A stretch of DNA of 50,487 bases from an uncultured Alteromonadaceae bacterium (lineage in GTDB: Bacteria > Pseudomonadota > Gammaproteobacteria > Enterobacterales > Alteromonadaceae). The notes under the pieces are model-generated. The model was not told the origin of the DNA. It was given only the letters and a program-made list of their open reading frames with translations, and did not search any database. The stretch lies in NCBI GenBank assembly GCA_950073835.1, contig CATMRP010000017.1, forward strand, positions 1 through 50,487, in the 5' to 3' direction. The stretch's first letter is position 1, and the number at the start of each line of letters is the position of its first letter. Positions 43,736-50,487 of this stretch are shown in pieces. A program made the translations under genes and the position numbers.

Positions 43736-44152
43736 ATGAGTGACTCTCAGGAACTTAGCCGCCGGCAACGTAATCAGCTTAATCATCGCCGGCTGGCCGG
43801 TTACACACTGGTATGGCTGGTGTCATTAGCTCTGGTTTACTTTGGCCACCGCTACTTATGGGATGGATCCGCTCTGGTGACCACGGCAATGGTCGGGATC
43901 AATATTATTGCCGGTATAGCAATGATGATGGCTAACAAAAAACTACTCGCCGGGCTGGATGAGCTGGAGCAGAAAGTTCAGTTAGAAGCCATGGCACTGG
44001 CGTTAGGTGTCGGGTTGGTTGGCGGGTTTGCCTATTCAGCGTTAAGTCAGACCGGGATACTGCCGTTCCATGCGGAAATTTCACACCTTGCTGTTTTCAT
44101 TGCGCTGACCTACCTGGTTGCCATGGTTAAGGGAGTGAAGAAGTATCAATGA
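43736..44152 (+). CDS. Four-helix membrane protein partnered with an XRE regulator
   Basis: The 138-residue protein has a charged N-terminus rich in Arg/Asn (SRRQRNQLNHRR) and hydrophobic segments TLVWLVSLALVYFG, LVTTAMVGINIIAGIAMMMA, AMALALGVGLVGGFAYSAL and HLAVFIALTYLVAMV. A charged stretch, NKKLLAGLDELEQKVQLEA, sits between helices two and three. Such membrane proteins are often found directly upstream of small XRE regulators; the function is unknown, though membrane sequestration or sensing is a reasonable idea. ATG 43736 is used because GGAAGG precedes it; an ATG at 43718 lies inside the operator dyad. It overlaps the XRE start by four bases. Confidence 0.8.
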   Translation: MSDSQELSRRQRNQLNHRRLAGYTLVWLVSLALVYFGHRYLWDGSALVTTAMVGINIIAGIAMMMANKKLLAGLDELEQKVQLEAMALALGVGLVGGFAYSALSQTGILPFHAEISHLAVFIALTYLVAMVKGVKKYQ

Positions 44153-44340
44153 AAAATCGTTTAAAAGTACTCAGAGCAGAGCGAGACTGGACCCAGGCCG
44201 ATTTGGCCGAGCGACTGGATGTATCCAGGCAAACTATCAATGCCATCGAGAAGGGCAAGTTTGACCCGAGTTTGCCCCTGGCGTTTAAAGCATCACGATT
44301 ATTTGGCTTAACTATCGAAGAAATATTTCAGGACGATTAA
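44149..44340 (+). CDS. Small XRE-family helix-turn-helix regulator
   Basis: This 63-residue protein is essentially one helix-turn-helix domain: LKVLRAERDWTQADLAERLDVSRQTINAIEKGKFDPSLPLAFKASRLFGLTIEEIF. The recognition helix is VSRQTINAIEKG. Stand-alone regulators of this size (YvaO/Cro-like) usually act as dimers on palindromes. The 28-bp dyad upstream of the operon is the likely site. Its start overlaps the stop of the membrane gene (ATGA), so the two proteins are made together. Confidence 0.92.
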   Translation: MKNRLKVLRAERDWTQADLAERLDVSRQTINAIEKGKFDPSLPLAFKASRLFGLTIEEIFQDD

Positions 44341-44361
44341 TCCTGGTAAGCGGAGAAATTT

Positions 44362-44547
44362 ATGTTCAATCTAAACTGTAATACAAAAAATCACTTAATT
44401 ATCGCACTGATATTTGCCGCCGCAATGCTGTTGAGCAGTTGGCTGATGAGAGGCCATGAGAACTCAGCAGCGGTGTTTATTGGCCTAATCAGTACCTATC
44501 CAATCCTGACTCGTCTGCTTCAGAGTAAAAGTGCAACACGTTGTTAG
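44362..44547 (+). CDS. Small hydrophobic protein after the XRE gene
   Basis: A 61-residue frame encodes NHLIIALIFAAAMLLSSWLM and a second, weaker hydrophobic stretch AAVFIGLISTYPILTRLL, which suggests a two-helix membrane peptide. GGAGAAATTT lies just before the ATG, a good ribosome site, and the gene is 21 bases behind the XRE gene, so cotranscription is likely. I do not recognise a family. It could be a third component of the membrane/regulator operon. Confidence 0.6.
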   Translation: MFNLNCNTKNHLIIALIFAAAMLLSSWLMRGHENSAAVFIGLISTYPILTRLLQSKSATRC

Positions 44548-44692
44548 CTTTGCGATACCGTCTGCCCATGAACGTGGGGGTGCTATTCCCCCTGTTTGTG
44601 TGCATCACGTTGTGGCGTCTCACACATACCAGTCTTCACCGCTCTGGACTGTACGAATACCTCGATATTTCAGGGTTGGGTGGGCTGTCGGG

Positions 44693-45151
44693 TTAGATAA
44701 ATTTACTCAGATGCGGGTGTGCCAGCTCAATCCACTGCTTTAAACAGGGTTCGTCAATAAAGCTGAAATCAGCAAAATCAAAGCCCGGCGCAACCGAGCA
44801 ACCCACCAGCGAGTAGTCTCCGGTACTAGTGGCTGCCTGATAGTGCCCCCCGGGGACTACCGCCGCCATCTCATCCTCTGGTCCGCCAATGCGTTTTTCA
44901 TGTAACTGTTGCTGGTGCAATTGAAACAGCGTGAGTGGTGCGCGATCATAGTGATTCCAGATTTCATCATGCAAAACTTTATGAAAGCGGCTGACCTGAC
45001 CTTTTAGCAATAAAAAGTAAATATGCGTGACGGCAGGACGAGGTAATCCGTGTTTAGGCGAACAGACTTCTGCGGCAGAGCGGTAAATCTGACGATAATA
45101 GCCGCCCTCCGGATGCGGTTCCAGACCGAGTTTATTCACTAAAGGATGCAT
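44693..45151 (-). CDS. DUF985 cupin-fold protein
   Basis: The 152-residue protein shows the DUF985 pattern: LGLEPHPEGGYYRQIYRS at the N-terminus, PAVTHIYFLLLKGQVSRFHKVLHDEIWNHYDRAPLTLFQL in the middle and VPGGHYQAA.....YSLVGCSVAPGFDFADFSF at the end. The Glu/His residues in HPEGGYY, HKVLHDE and VPGGHYQ point into the cupin barrel and could bind a metal or sugar. Family members resemble RmlC-like cupins but their reaction is not established. Monocistronic; start at the ATG at 45151. Confidence 0.88.
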   Translation of the reverse strand: MHPLVNKLGLEPHPEGGYYRQIYRSAAEVCSPKHGLPRPAVTHIYFLLLKGQVSRFHKVLHDEIWNHYDRAPLTLFQLHQQQLHEKRIGGPEDEMAAVVPGGHYQAATSTGDYSLVGCSVAPGFDFADFSFIDEPCLKQWIELAHPHLSKFI

Positions 45152-45490
45152 TTATTACTCCACTGGGGGCCATAACCAATACTCTCGATATTGGCAGAAA
45201 AGTGTAAATCCAGGCCGTTGCGGCTTGATTCAGAATTTAGCATACATAAGGGCAACGCAATGTGCATCTGTTTTATTAAAATAATGTTAATTTATTGCTG
45301 CAAAATAGAGCGTGGAAGAAGGCATTGAACTTATTACACACCCGGGTACGTATAAATTTCACAAAGTCGTTCACATGCACTACTGTTAAATGTGTAAGTA
45401 TAAGAATTTAGTGTATTTGTAGGCTGGTTAGGAAAATGCATGAACGGTTTAAGGCTAGTAATCACAGCAATGAAAAAGGAAGCGTAAAAC
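45152..45490. other. Intergenic region before acnA
   Basis: These 339 bases contain the promoters of the leftward cupin gene and of acnA. I see no gene, no clear operator and no RNA. AAAAGGAAGC before the acnA ATG is a good ribosome site. Confidence 0.5.
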
Positions 45491-48202
45491 ATGAAATACC
45501 AAACTTATTCGCCACTTAAGGTGAATGATCATTCCTATTCTGCGATCAGTTTTGACAAGCTTTCCGAACAGTACGATCTGGCAAGACTGCCCTTTTGTGT
45601 CAAAATTTTACTCGAAAACCTGTTACGACATGAGCACACAGACTTTGTCAGTGATACCGATATTGAAACCATCGCCAAGTGGGATACCAGCGATGGCGAC
45701 GACCATGAAATTTCTTTTGTGCCGGCCCGGGTCATTCTGCAGGATTTTACAGGCGTGCCGGCGATTGTTGATCTGGCCGCCATGCGCGATGCCATTAATC
45801 GTTTAGGTGGTGATGCGCAGGCGATTAATCCGCTCAATCCGGTGGAGCTGGTCATTGATCATTCGGTGATGGTCGATCATTTTGCTGAAGCAGACGCGCT
45901 GCAAAAAAATACTGCCATTGAAGTTGAGCGTAACAAAGAACGCTATCAGTTTTTAAAATGGGGACAATCGTCCTTCGATAATTTTAAAGTGGTGCCACCG
46001 GGCCGCGGTATCGTGCATCAGGTAAATCTTGAATACCTGGCCCGTTGCGTCTTTGCCAAAGAACAGGGCGATGAAACCCTGGTGTATCCGGATACGCTGG
46101 TAGGAACCGATTCGCACACCACAATGATTAACGGCCTTGGCGTGCTGGGCTGGGGAGTTGGCGGTATCGAAGCGGAAGCGGCGATGCTAGGCCAGCCGGT
46201 AACGATGTTGCTGCCTCGTGTGGTCGGTTTCAGACTGACCGGCGAATTGCCCGCCGGTGTGACGGCAACCGATATGGTACTCACTATAACCGAGCAGTTA
46301 CGTAACCATGGTGTGGTGGGTAAATTTGTTGAATTCTATGGTCCGGGTCTCAGTTCGCTGACGACCGCGGATCGCGCGACCATTGCCAATATGGCCCCGG
46401 AGTATGGCGCAACCTGTGGTATTTTCCCGCTTGACGACGTTGCGCTGGATTACCTGCGCCTGACCGGCCGTGATGAACAGCAAATTGAGCTGGTGGAGGC
46501 ATACGCTAAACAAACCGGCTTATGGCACGACGATAACAGCAAGGATGCCCAGTATCATGAAACCCTCGAACTGGATCTGGGCGAGGTGGTTCCGTCTGTT
46601 GCCGGGCCGAAACGTCCACAGGATCGCATCGCGCTGGATAACGCTGCAGCGGCATACAGTGAATGGTTGTCGCAGCAAATCGATGTGGCTGATGTTAGCG
46701 AAGAAGCCGATTTTGTTGCCGAAGGCGGCGATGCGCCGGTGGTCGATGAAGATCACGCCTCTTACGTGAAACTCGGGGATAATGCCTTTAACCTGGAAGA
46801 TGGCGCGGTGGTGATCGCGGCTATTACCAGTTGTACCAATACTTCAAACCCGTCGGTGCTGATTGCCGCCGGGCTGGTGGCCAAGAAGGCTGCCGAACTT
46901 GGCCTTACCCGTAAACCCTGGGTAAAAACCTCACTGGCACCCGGCTCGCAGGTGGTCACTCAGTATCTGGAAGACGCTGGCCTGATGCCTTATCTGGAAA
47001 AGCTGGGCTTTAATTTGGTGGGTTATGGTTGTACTACCTGTATCGGTAACTCAGGGCCATTACCTGATGCTATCGAAACCGCTATCCGCAAAGCCAAACT
47101 GTCGGTAACCTCAGTTCTTTCGGGTAACCGTAACTTTGAGGGGCGCATCCACCCGGATGTAGCCGCTAACTACCTTGCTTCGCCACCGCTGGTTGTTGCC
47201 TATGCGCTGGCAGGTAACATGAAAATGGATATCGCTAACAGCCCTATTGGTAAAGATTCTCAAGGCAGCGATGTGTACCTTAAAGACCTGTGGCCAACCC
47301 CTGAAGAGATTCAACAGTACATTAAAGACAACGTATCGGGCGAGCTGTTTAAAGCCAAGTATGCCGACGTGTTTAAAGGCAGCGGTGTATGGAATGAGCT
47401 AAAAGTCTCTGATACCTCGGTGTACGACTGGCCGGATTCGACCTATATTGAACATCCGCCATTTTTTGAAACGATGTCGACCACGCCTGAATCCATTGGT
47501 GCGATCAAAGATGCCCGTTGTCTGGTGAAGGTGGGTGACTCTATTACTACCGACCATATCTCACCGGCAGGGGCCATCGCGCCGGACAGTCCCGCGGGTG
47601 AGTATCTGCAGGAACTGGGTGTAACGCCGGAGCACTTTAATTCCTACGGTTCACGCCGGGGGAACCATGAAGTGATGATGCGCGGTACCTTTGCCAATGT
47701 GCGGCTGAAAAACCAACTGGCACCGGGCACCAGTGGTAGTGCTACCACGCACTTCCCAAGTGGCGATGCTATGTCGATTTACCACGCTGCCATGCGTTAC
47801 AAGGAAGAAAAGGTGCCGGCCATTGTTATCGGCGGTAAGGAGTATGGTACCGGGTCGAGTCGTGACTGGGCAGCCAAAGGTCCGTCGCTGATGGGGGTTA
47901 AAGCCGTGATTGCCGAGAGCTTTGAGCGTATTCACCGCTCTAATCTGATTGGTATGGGGATTTTGCCATTGCAGTTTAGTGACGGCGACAGTGCCGAATC
48001 CCTGGGCCTGGAGGGCAATGAACAGTTCTCTATCGAGCCGGTGGAACGCGGTCAGAAAAGCACGCAAATGACCGTTACCAAGGTTGATGGCAGCACCCGG
48101 ACGGTAGCGTTAACGGTGCGTATCGATACCGCAAATGAGTATACTTATTACGAGCACGGCGGCATCCTGCATTACGTGATCCGTGAGTATCTTAAGGCGT
48201 AA
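45491..48202 (+). CDS. acnA: Aconitate hydratase A
   Basis: The 903-residue enzyme isomerises citrate and isocitrate via cis-aconitate in the TCA cycle. The [4Fe-4S] cysteines are in AITSCTNTSNP and GYGCTTCIGNSGPL. Other family blocks are VPPGRGIVHQVNLEYL, YPDTLVGTDSHTTMINGLGVLGWGVGGIEAEA, SVLSGNRNFEGRIHP and, in the swivel domain, GKEYGTGSSRDWAAKGP. Length and order fit AcnA (IRP1-like) rather than AcnB. An acidic insert between about residues 385 and 420 (QIDVADVSEEADFVAEGGDAPVVDE region) is longer than I remember from E. coli. A terminator lies 14 bases past the stop. Confidence 0.97.
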   Translation: MKYQTYSPLKVNDHSYSAISFDKLSEQYDLARLPFCVKILLENLLRHEHTDFVSDTDIETIAKWDTSDGDDHEISFVPARVILQDFTGVPAIVDLAAMRDAINRLGGDAQAINPLNPVELVIDHSVMVDHFAEADALQKNTAIEVERNKERYQFLKWGQSSFDNFKVVPPGRGIVHQVNLEYLARCVFAKEQGDETLVYPDTLVGTDSHTTMINGLGVLGWGVGGIEAEAAMLGQPVTMLLPRVVGFRLTGELPAGVTATDMVLTITEQLRNHGVVGKFVEFYGPGLSSLTTADRATIANMAPEYGATCGIFPLDDVALDYLRLTGRDEQQIELVEAYAKQTGLWHDDNSKDAQYHETLELDLGEVVPSVAGPKRPQDRIALDNAAAAYSEWLSQQIDVADVSEEADFVAEGGDAPVVDEDHASYVKLGDNAFNLEDGAVVIAAITSCTNTSNPSVLIAAGLVAKKAAELGLTRKPWVKTSLAPGSQVVTQYLEDAGLMPYLEKLGFNLVGYGCTTCIGNSGPLPDAIETAIRKAKLSVTSVLSGNRNFEGRIHPDVAANYLASPPLVVAYALAGNMKMDIANSPIGKDSQGSDVYLKDLWPTPEEIQQYIKDNVSGELFKAKYADVFKGSGVWNELKVSDTSVYDWPDSTYIEHPPFFETMSTTPESIGAIKDARCLVKVGDSITTDHISPAGAIAPDSPAGEYLQELGVTPEHFNSYGSRRGNHEVMMRGTFANVRLKNQLAPGTSGSATTHFPSGDAMSIYHAAMRYKEEKVPAIVIGGKEYGTGSSRDWAAKGPSLMGVKAVIAESFERIHRSNLIGMGILPLQFSDGDSAESLGLEGNEQFSIEPVERGQKSTQMTVTKVDGSTRTVALTVRIDTANEYTYYEHGGILHYVIREYLKA

Positions 48203-48215
48203 ATGCTAATAGCAG

Positions 48216-48237
48216 AAAGGGGCCGAGGCCCCTTTTT
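48216..48237 (+). terminator. Terminator between acnA and the convergent isomerase gene
   Basis: AAAGGGGC and GCCCCTTT pair around CGAG, followed by two more T. Because the arms end in AAA and TTT it may serve both converging genes. Confidence 0.9.
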
Positions 48238-48254
48238 CATGCTTGCTAACAGGC

Positions 48255-49160
48255 TTAGTACTTATCGTTCAGACGACTTACTGTCAGGTAGCCCTGCTTG
48301 ATGGTTTCAACCATATCGTCGGTTTCATCACGTTCGACAAACTTATGCTCAATGCCCGATAACTCACCTTGGGCAAAAATATCATCAAAGTTAATCGTGC
48401 CTTTACCCACGTCGGCAAATTCGCCCTGAGCATCCATGTCTTTCACATGCCACAATTTAAAGCGGCCCGGGTTACGTTTAAAATAATCCACCGGGTTAAG
48501 GCCTGCTTTTACCGTCCAGTATAAGTCCAGTTCCATGGCGAGCAGGTCGGCATCGCACTCATCGAGTAACACGTCGTATGGCACCTGACCGTTCATGTTC
48601 TCAAACTCAAAATCGTGGTTGTGATAAGCAAGCTGAATACCATTGGCCTTGAAGGTTTCACCCAGTTTGTTTAAACGTTCGGCAAGGCGCTGATAACCGG
48701 CAATATCCGTACTGCGGTCTTCCGGAAAGATATACGGCACTACCACGTATTTGTGGCCCATGGTTTTGGCGATTTCAATTTGTTTTTCAACATCAGCATC
48801 GGTAGACATGAATTTAAGTAACACGTGAGACGATGGAGCGGTCAGGCCCAGTTCGTCCATTAAGGCTTTTACGTCTTTGGGGTCGTTGTCGTAGAAACCG
48901 GCAAACTCCAGTTCTTTGTAGCCAACGCTGGCAACCAGTTTTAAGGTGTCAGTCACGCTTTTTTCCATCATGCTACGCAACGTGTAAAGTTGCAGACCAA
49001 CGCGATTTTCTTTGGCGGCAGTGGTCATCGTGGATGCGCCGCCACAGGCTGTTGCTCCAAAGAGTGCGCCAACGCCGGTAGCCGACATTTGCATAAAGCG
49101 GCGACGACTCAGCTTACTGGCAGAGGTAATGATAGAACTGTTTTTACGGTGTTGCGACAT
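48255..49160 (-). CDS. Tat-exported sugar phosphate isomerase/epimerase-like TIM-barrel protein
   Basis: The 301-residue protein has a twin-arginine signal (SRRRFMQMSATGVGALFGATAC) and an AP-endonuclease-2-type TIM barrel: VGLQLYTLRSMM, YKELEFAGFYD, SSHVLLKF, LAYHNHDFEFE (metal His/Glu), AMELDLYWTVKAG (Glu/Asp), FKLWHVKDMD (His) and HKFVERDET at the end. These are the xylose-isomerase-like metal-site positions. Such exported members act on sugars or inositol-like compounds in the periplasm; some are 3-keto-glycoside hydratases or epimerases. The ACGG after the hydrophobic stretch may be a lipobox. ATG 49160 with GGGAGAA upstream is preferred. It follows a LacI-type regulator in the same direction, 34 bases on. 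Confidence 0.88.
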   Translation of the reverse strand: MSQHRKNSSIITSASKLSRRRFMQMSATGVGALFGATACGGASTMTTAAKENRVGLQLYTLRSMMEKSVTDTLKLVASVGYKELEFAGFYDNDPKDVKALMDELGLTAPSSHVLLKFMSTDADVEKQIEIAKTMGHKYVVVPYIFPEDRSTDIAGYQRLAERLNKLGETFKANGIQLAYHNHDFEFENMNGQVPYDVLLDECDADLLAMELDLYWTVKAGLNPVDYFKRNPGRFKLWHVKDMDAQGEFADVGKGTINFDDIFAQGELSGIEHKFVERDETDDMVETIKQGYLTVSRLNDKY

Positions 49161-49194
49161 AGGTTTTCTCCCTTTTATTGGCATATGCACAGCC

Positions 49195-50226
49195 TTATTG
49201 GGTTGGGTTTACCGGTTGCGCCGGGGCTGGCCCTGTGCTGTTTCGGATAATTAACTGATACGGCAGAATGACTTTTACTGCACGTTTGGCTTTGCCCTTT
49301 AAAACATCAATGAGCAGGTTAATGGCGGTTTCGCCAAATTCCTCCGCCGGTTGGGCGATAGTGGTTAATGGCGGATCGCTAAAATTGGAAAACGCGATGT
49401 TGTCGAAGCCGGTTACTGATATGTCTTCAGGAATGCGCAGTCCGGCGGCTTTCAGGCGGCTAATGGCGCCTAGTGCCATCTCATCATTTTCGCAAAAAAT
49501 AGCGCTTACCGGATGCGTCTGACTAAGGATGCGGTCGGCGGCATCAAAACCGGATTGCAGAGTGAAGTCGCCGTCGAACATCAGGTCTTCGCAATAATTG
49601 AGTCCGGATTCCCGCAAGGCATCTTTGAAACCCAGCATCCGCTCTCGGGTTAATGGGCTGGAGGCCGGGCCTTTGATCATGGCAATGTGCTGATGGCCAA
49701 GTTCAACCAGATGCTCGGTCATCGCTGCGGCGGCCAGACGGTTGTCCAGTGAGACAGTCGGACACTGGGGCGCATCGAGAATTTCACAGGCGTTAACCAT
49801 GGGTAATAACCCCTGGTCATCCACATCGTTCTCATTAAACGGATTAAACGCACGTAGCTGAACCACGCCATCTGCTTGTGATGTATGGATCATACGGGCG
49901 TAATTTTGTTCGGTGGCATTATCGCCCATGGTGTTGACCAGTAACAGAGAATAGCCTTCTGCCGCTGCCGCTTCCTGCATGCCACGGATCACCCGGGCGA
50001 AAAAAACGTTAGCCACGGTTGGCACCAGTACCACTATATTGTGGGATTTCCCCGAACGAAACTTCACCGCCATCAGGTTAGGTTTGTAGTCGAGCTGCTC
50101 AATGGCGCGGGTCACCCTGGCCCGGGTTTTTGGCGATACCAACTCTGGTTGCTGTAACGTGCGTGACACCGTGGCCACCGAAACGCCTGCGAGGTCAGCA
50201 ACTTCTCTTATATTTGACAACAACAT
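49195..50226 (-). CDS. LacI-family transcriptional regulator
   Basis: The 343-residue protein has an N-terminal LacI helix-turn-helix (IREVADLAGVSVATVSRTLQQPELVSPKTRARVTRAIEQLDYKPN) with hinge NLMAVKFRSGKSHNI, followed by a periplasmic-binding-protein-like domain (VVLVPTVANVFFARVIRGMQEAAAAEGYSLLLV, AISRLKAAGLRIPEDISVTGFDN, PPLTTIAQPAEEFGETAINLLIDVL). Sugar or sugar derivative sensing is expected. The ATG at 50226 lies only two bases after GAGG, so TTG at 50223 or 50220 may be the true start. Two LacI-type palindromes upstream suggest autoregulation. The downstream isomerase gene is its likely target. Confidence 0.93.
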   Translation of the reverse strand: MLLSNIREVADLAGVSVATVSRTLQQPELVSPKTRARVTRAIEQLDYKPNLMAVKFRSGKSHNIVVLVPTVANVFFARVIRGMQEAAAAEGYSLLLVNTMGDNATEQNYARMIHTSQADGVVQLRAFNPFNENDVDDQGLLPMVNACEILDAPQCPTVSLDNRLAAAAMTEHLVELGHQHIAMIKGPASSPLTRERMLGFKDALRESGLNYCEDLMFDGDFTLQSGFDAADRILSQTHPVSAIFCENDEMALGAISRLKAAGLRIPEDISVTGFDNIAFSNFSDPPLTTIAQPAEEFGETAINLLIDVLKGKAKRAVKVILPYQLIIRNSTGPAPAQPVNPTQ

Positions 50227-50247
50227 GCCCTCATAAGCTGAGAAAAA

Positions 50248-50263
50248 ATGTAACCGATAACAT
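50248..50263. promoter_or_regulatory. LacI-type operator near the regulator start
   Basis: ATGTAACCGATAACAT is a 16-bp near-palindrome with the CG-containing centre seen in LacI-family operators, 22 bases upstream of the regulator start. Confidence 0.5.
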
Positions 50264-50410
50264 TTTCTGAATTTTCATGTTAACAAAAATTTGCTTTTCA
50301 GCTAGCTAAAAATGCTTGTATTCCACGCTTTAACCAGAAACCAAGCCTTTTGATTAACATATTTGTCATTAATTTGGACTAGATCTGGTGAATAATCTTG
50401 TTATACTTCT

Positions 50411-50426
50411 ATGTAATCCGTTACAT
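50411..50426. promoter_or_regulatory. Second LacI-type operator
   Basis: ATGTAATCCGTTACAT has perfect six-base arms and shares its outer bases with the site at 50248-50263, about 163 bases away. Two related sites at this distance could allow looping, or serve a divergent gene beyond the right edge. Confidence 0.55.
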
Positions 50427-50487
50427 TTTTACATCATTAACAAAAAGTACACAAGTGCGTTTTGGACGAAAACTGCATATCGAGGTT

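Noticed and set aside
44576..44592. GGGGGTGCTATTCCCCC hairpin after the small membrane protein gene.
   Set aside because: The stem is only five pairs and lacks a T-run; too weak to list as a terminator.

Overview
The window looks like a chromosome segment of a marine gammaproteobacterium, most likely Alteromonadales/Alteromonadaceae. That placement is inferred from four TonB-dependent receptors, a DctBD system, a MASE1-GGDEF protein, a secreted HNH nuclease, an AcnA, a Lacal_2735-type small protein and the general protein flavour; no rRNA is present to confirm it.

Region 1 (1-6683) is visibly AT-rich and looks like the right end of an integrated island. A leftward operon encodes a TonB-dependent receptor, two isopenicillin-N-synthase-like Fe(II)/2-oxoglutarate oxygenases and a VOC protein. 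It has a long hairpin over the receptor's ribosome site and a terminator after the last gene. A tyrosine integrase follows, and immediately beyond it lies a displaced 3' half of a tRNA-Phe gene with its terminator. This is the expected anatomy of an element that entered tRNA-Phe; the other end lies left of the window.

Region 2 (7007-14021) holds a YegD-type Hsp70, an iron-type receptor with a PepSY membrane partner, and a convergent two-component system with a Fur-like box upstream. The gap after it (14277-14411) contains a decayed integrase fragment fused to a decayed end of the small inverted-repeat element found intact at 28116-28379.

Region 3 (14494-25121) is the most coherent unit: dctB-dctD, a near-consensus sigma-54 promoter, a 1002-residue receptor, a secreted alpha/beta hydrolase, an SLC13 carboxylate transporter and a malic enzyme. 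Together they read as a sensor-to-metabolism pathway for a carboxylate-containing ester or polyester.

Region 4 (25315-31677) has a diguanylate cyclase, a secreted HNH nuclease, the 264-bp element, a chemoreceptor and an alginate-export-type porin. Region 5 (31674-41946) looks like peptide and amino-acid scavenging: an NhaC-type carrier, a PLP lyase, a DUF885 lipoprotein, an aminotransferase, and a receptor with an M19 dipeptidase.

Region 6 (42029-50487) has a 57-residue gene, an EAL phosphodiesterase gene split by one in-frame TAG, an XRE regulator with a membrane partner behind a perfect 28-bp operator, a DUF985 cupin, acnA, and a LacI regulator upstream of a Tat-exported sugar isomerase-like protein. 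No CRISPR array, rRNA or intact tRNA was seen.
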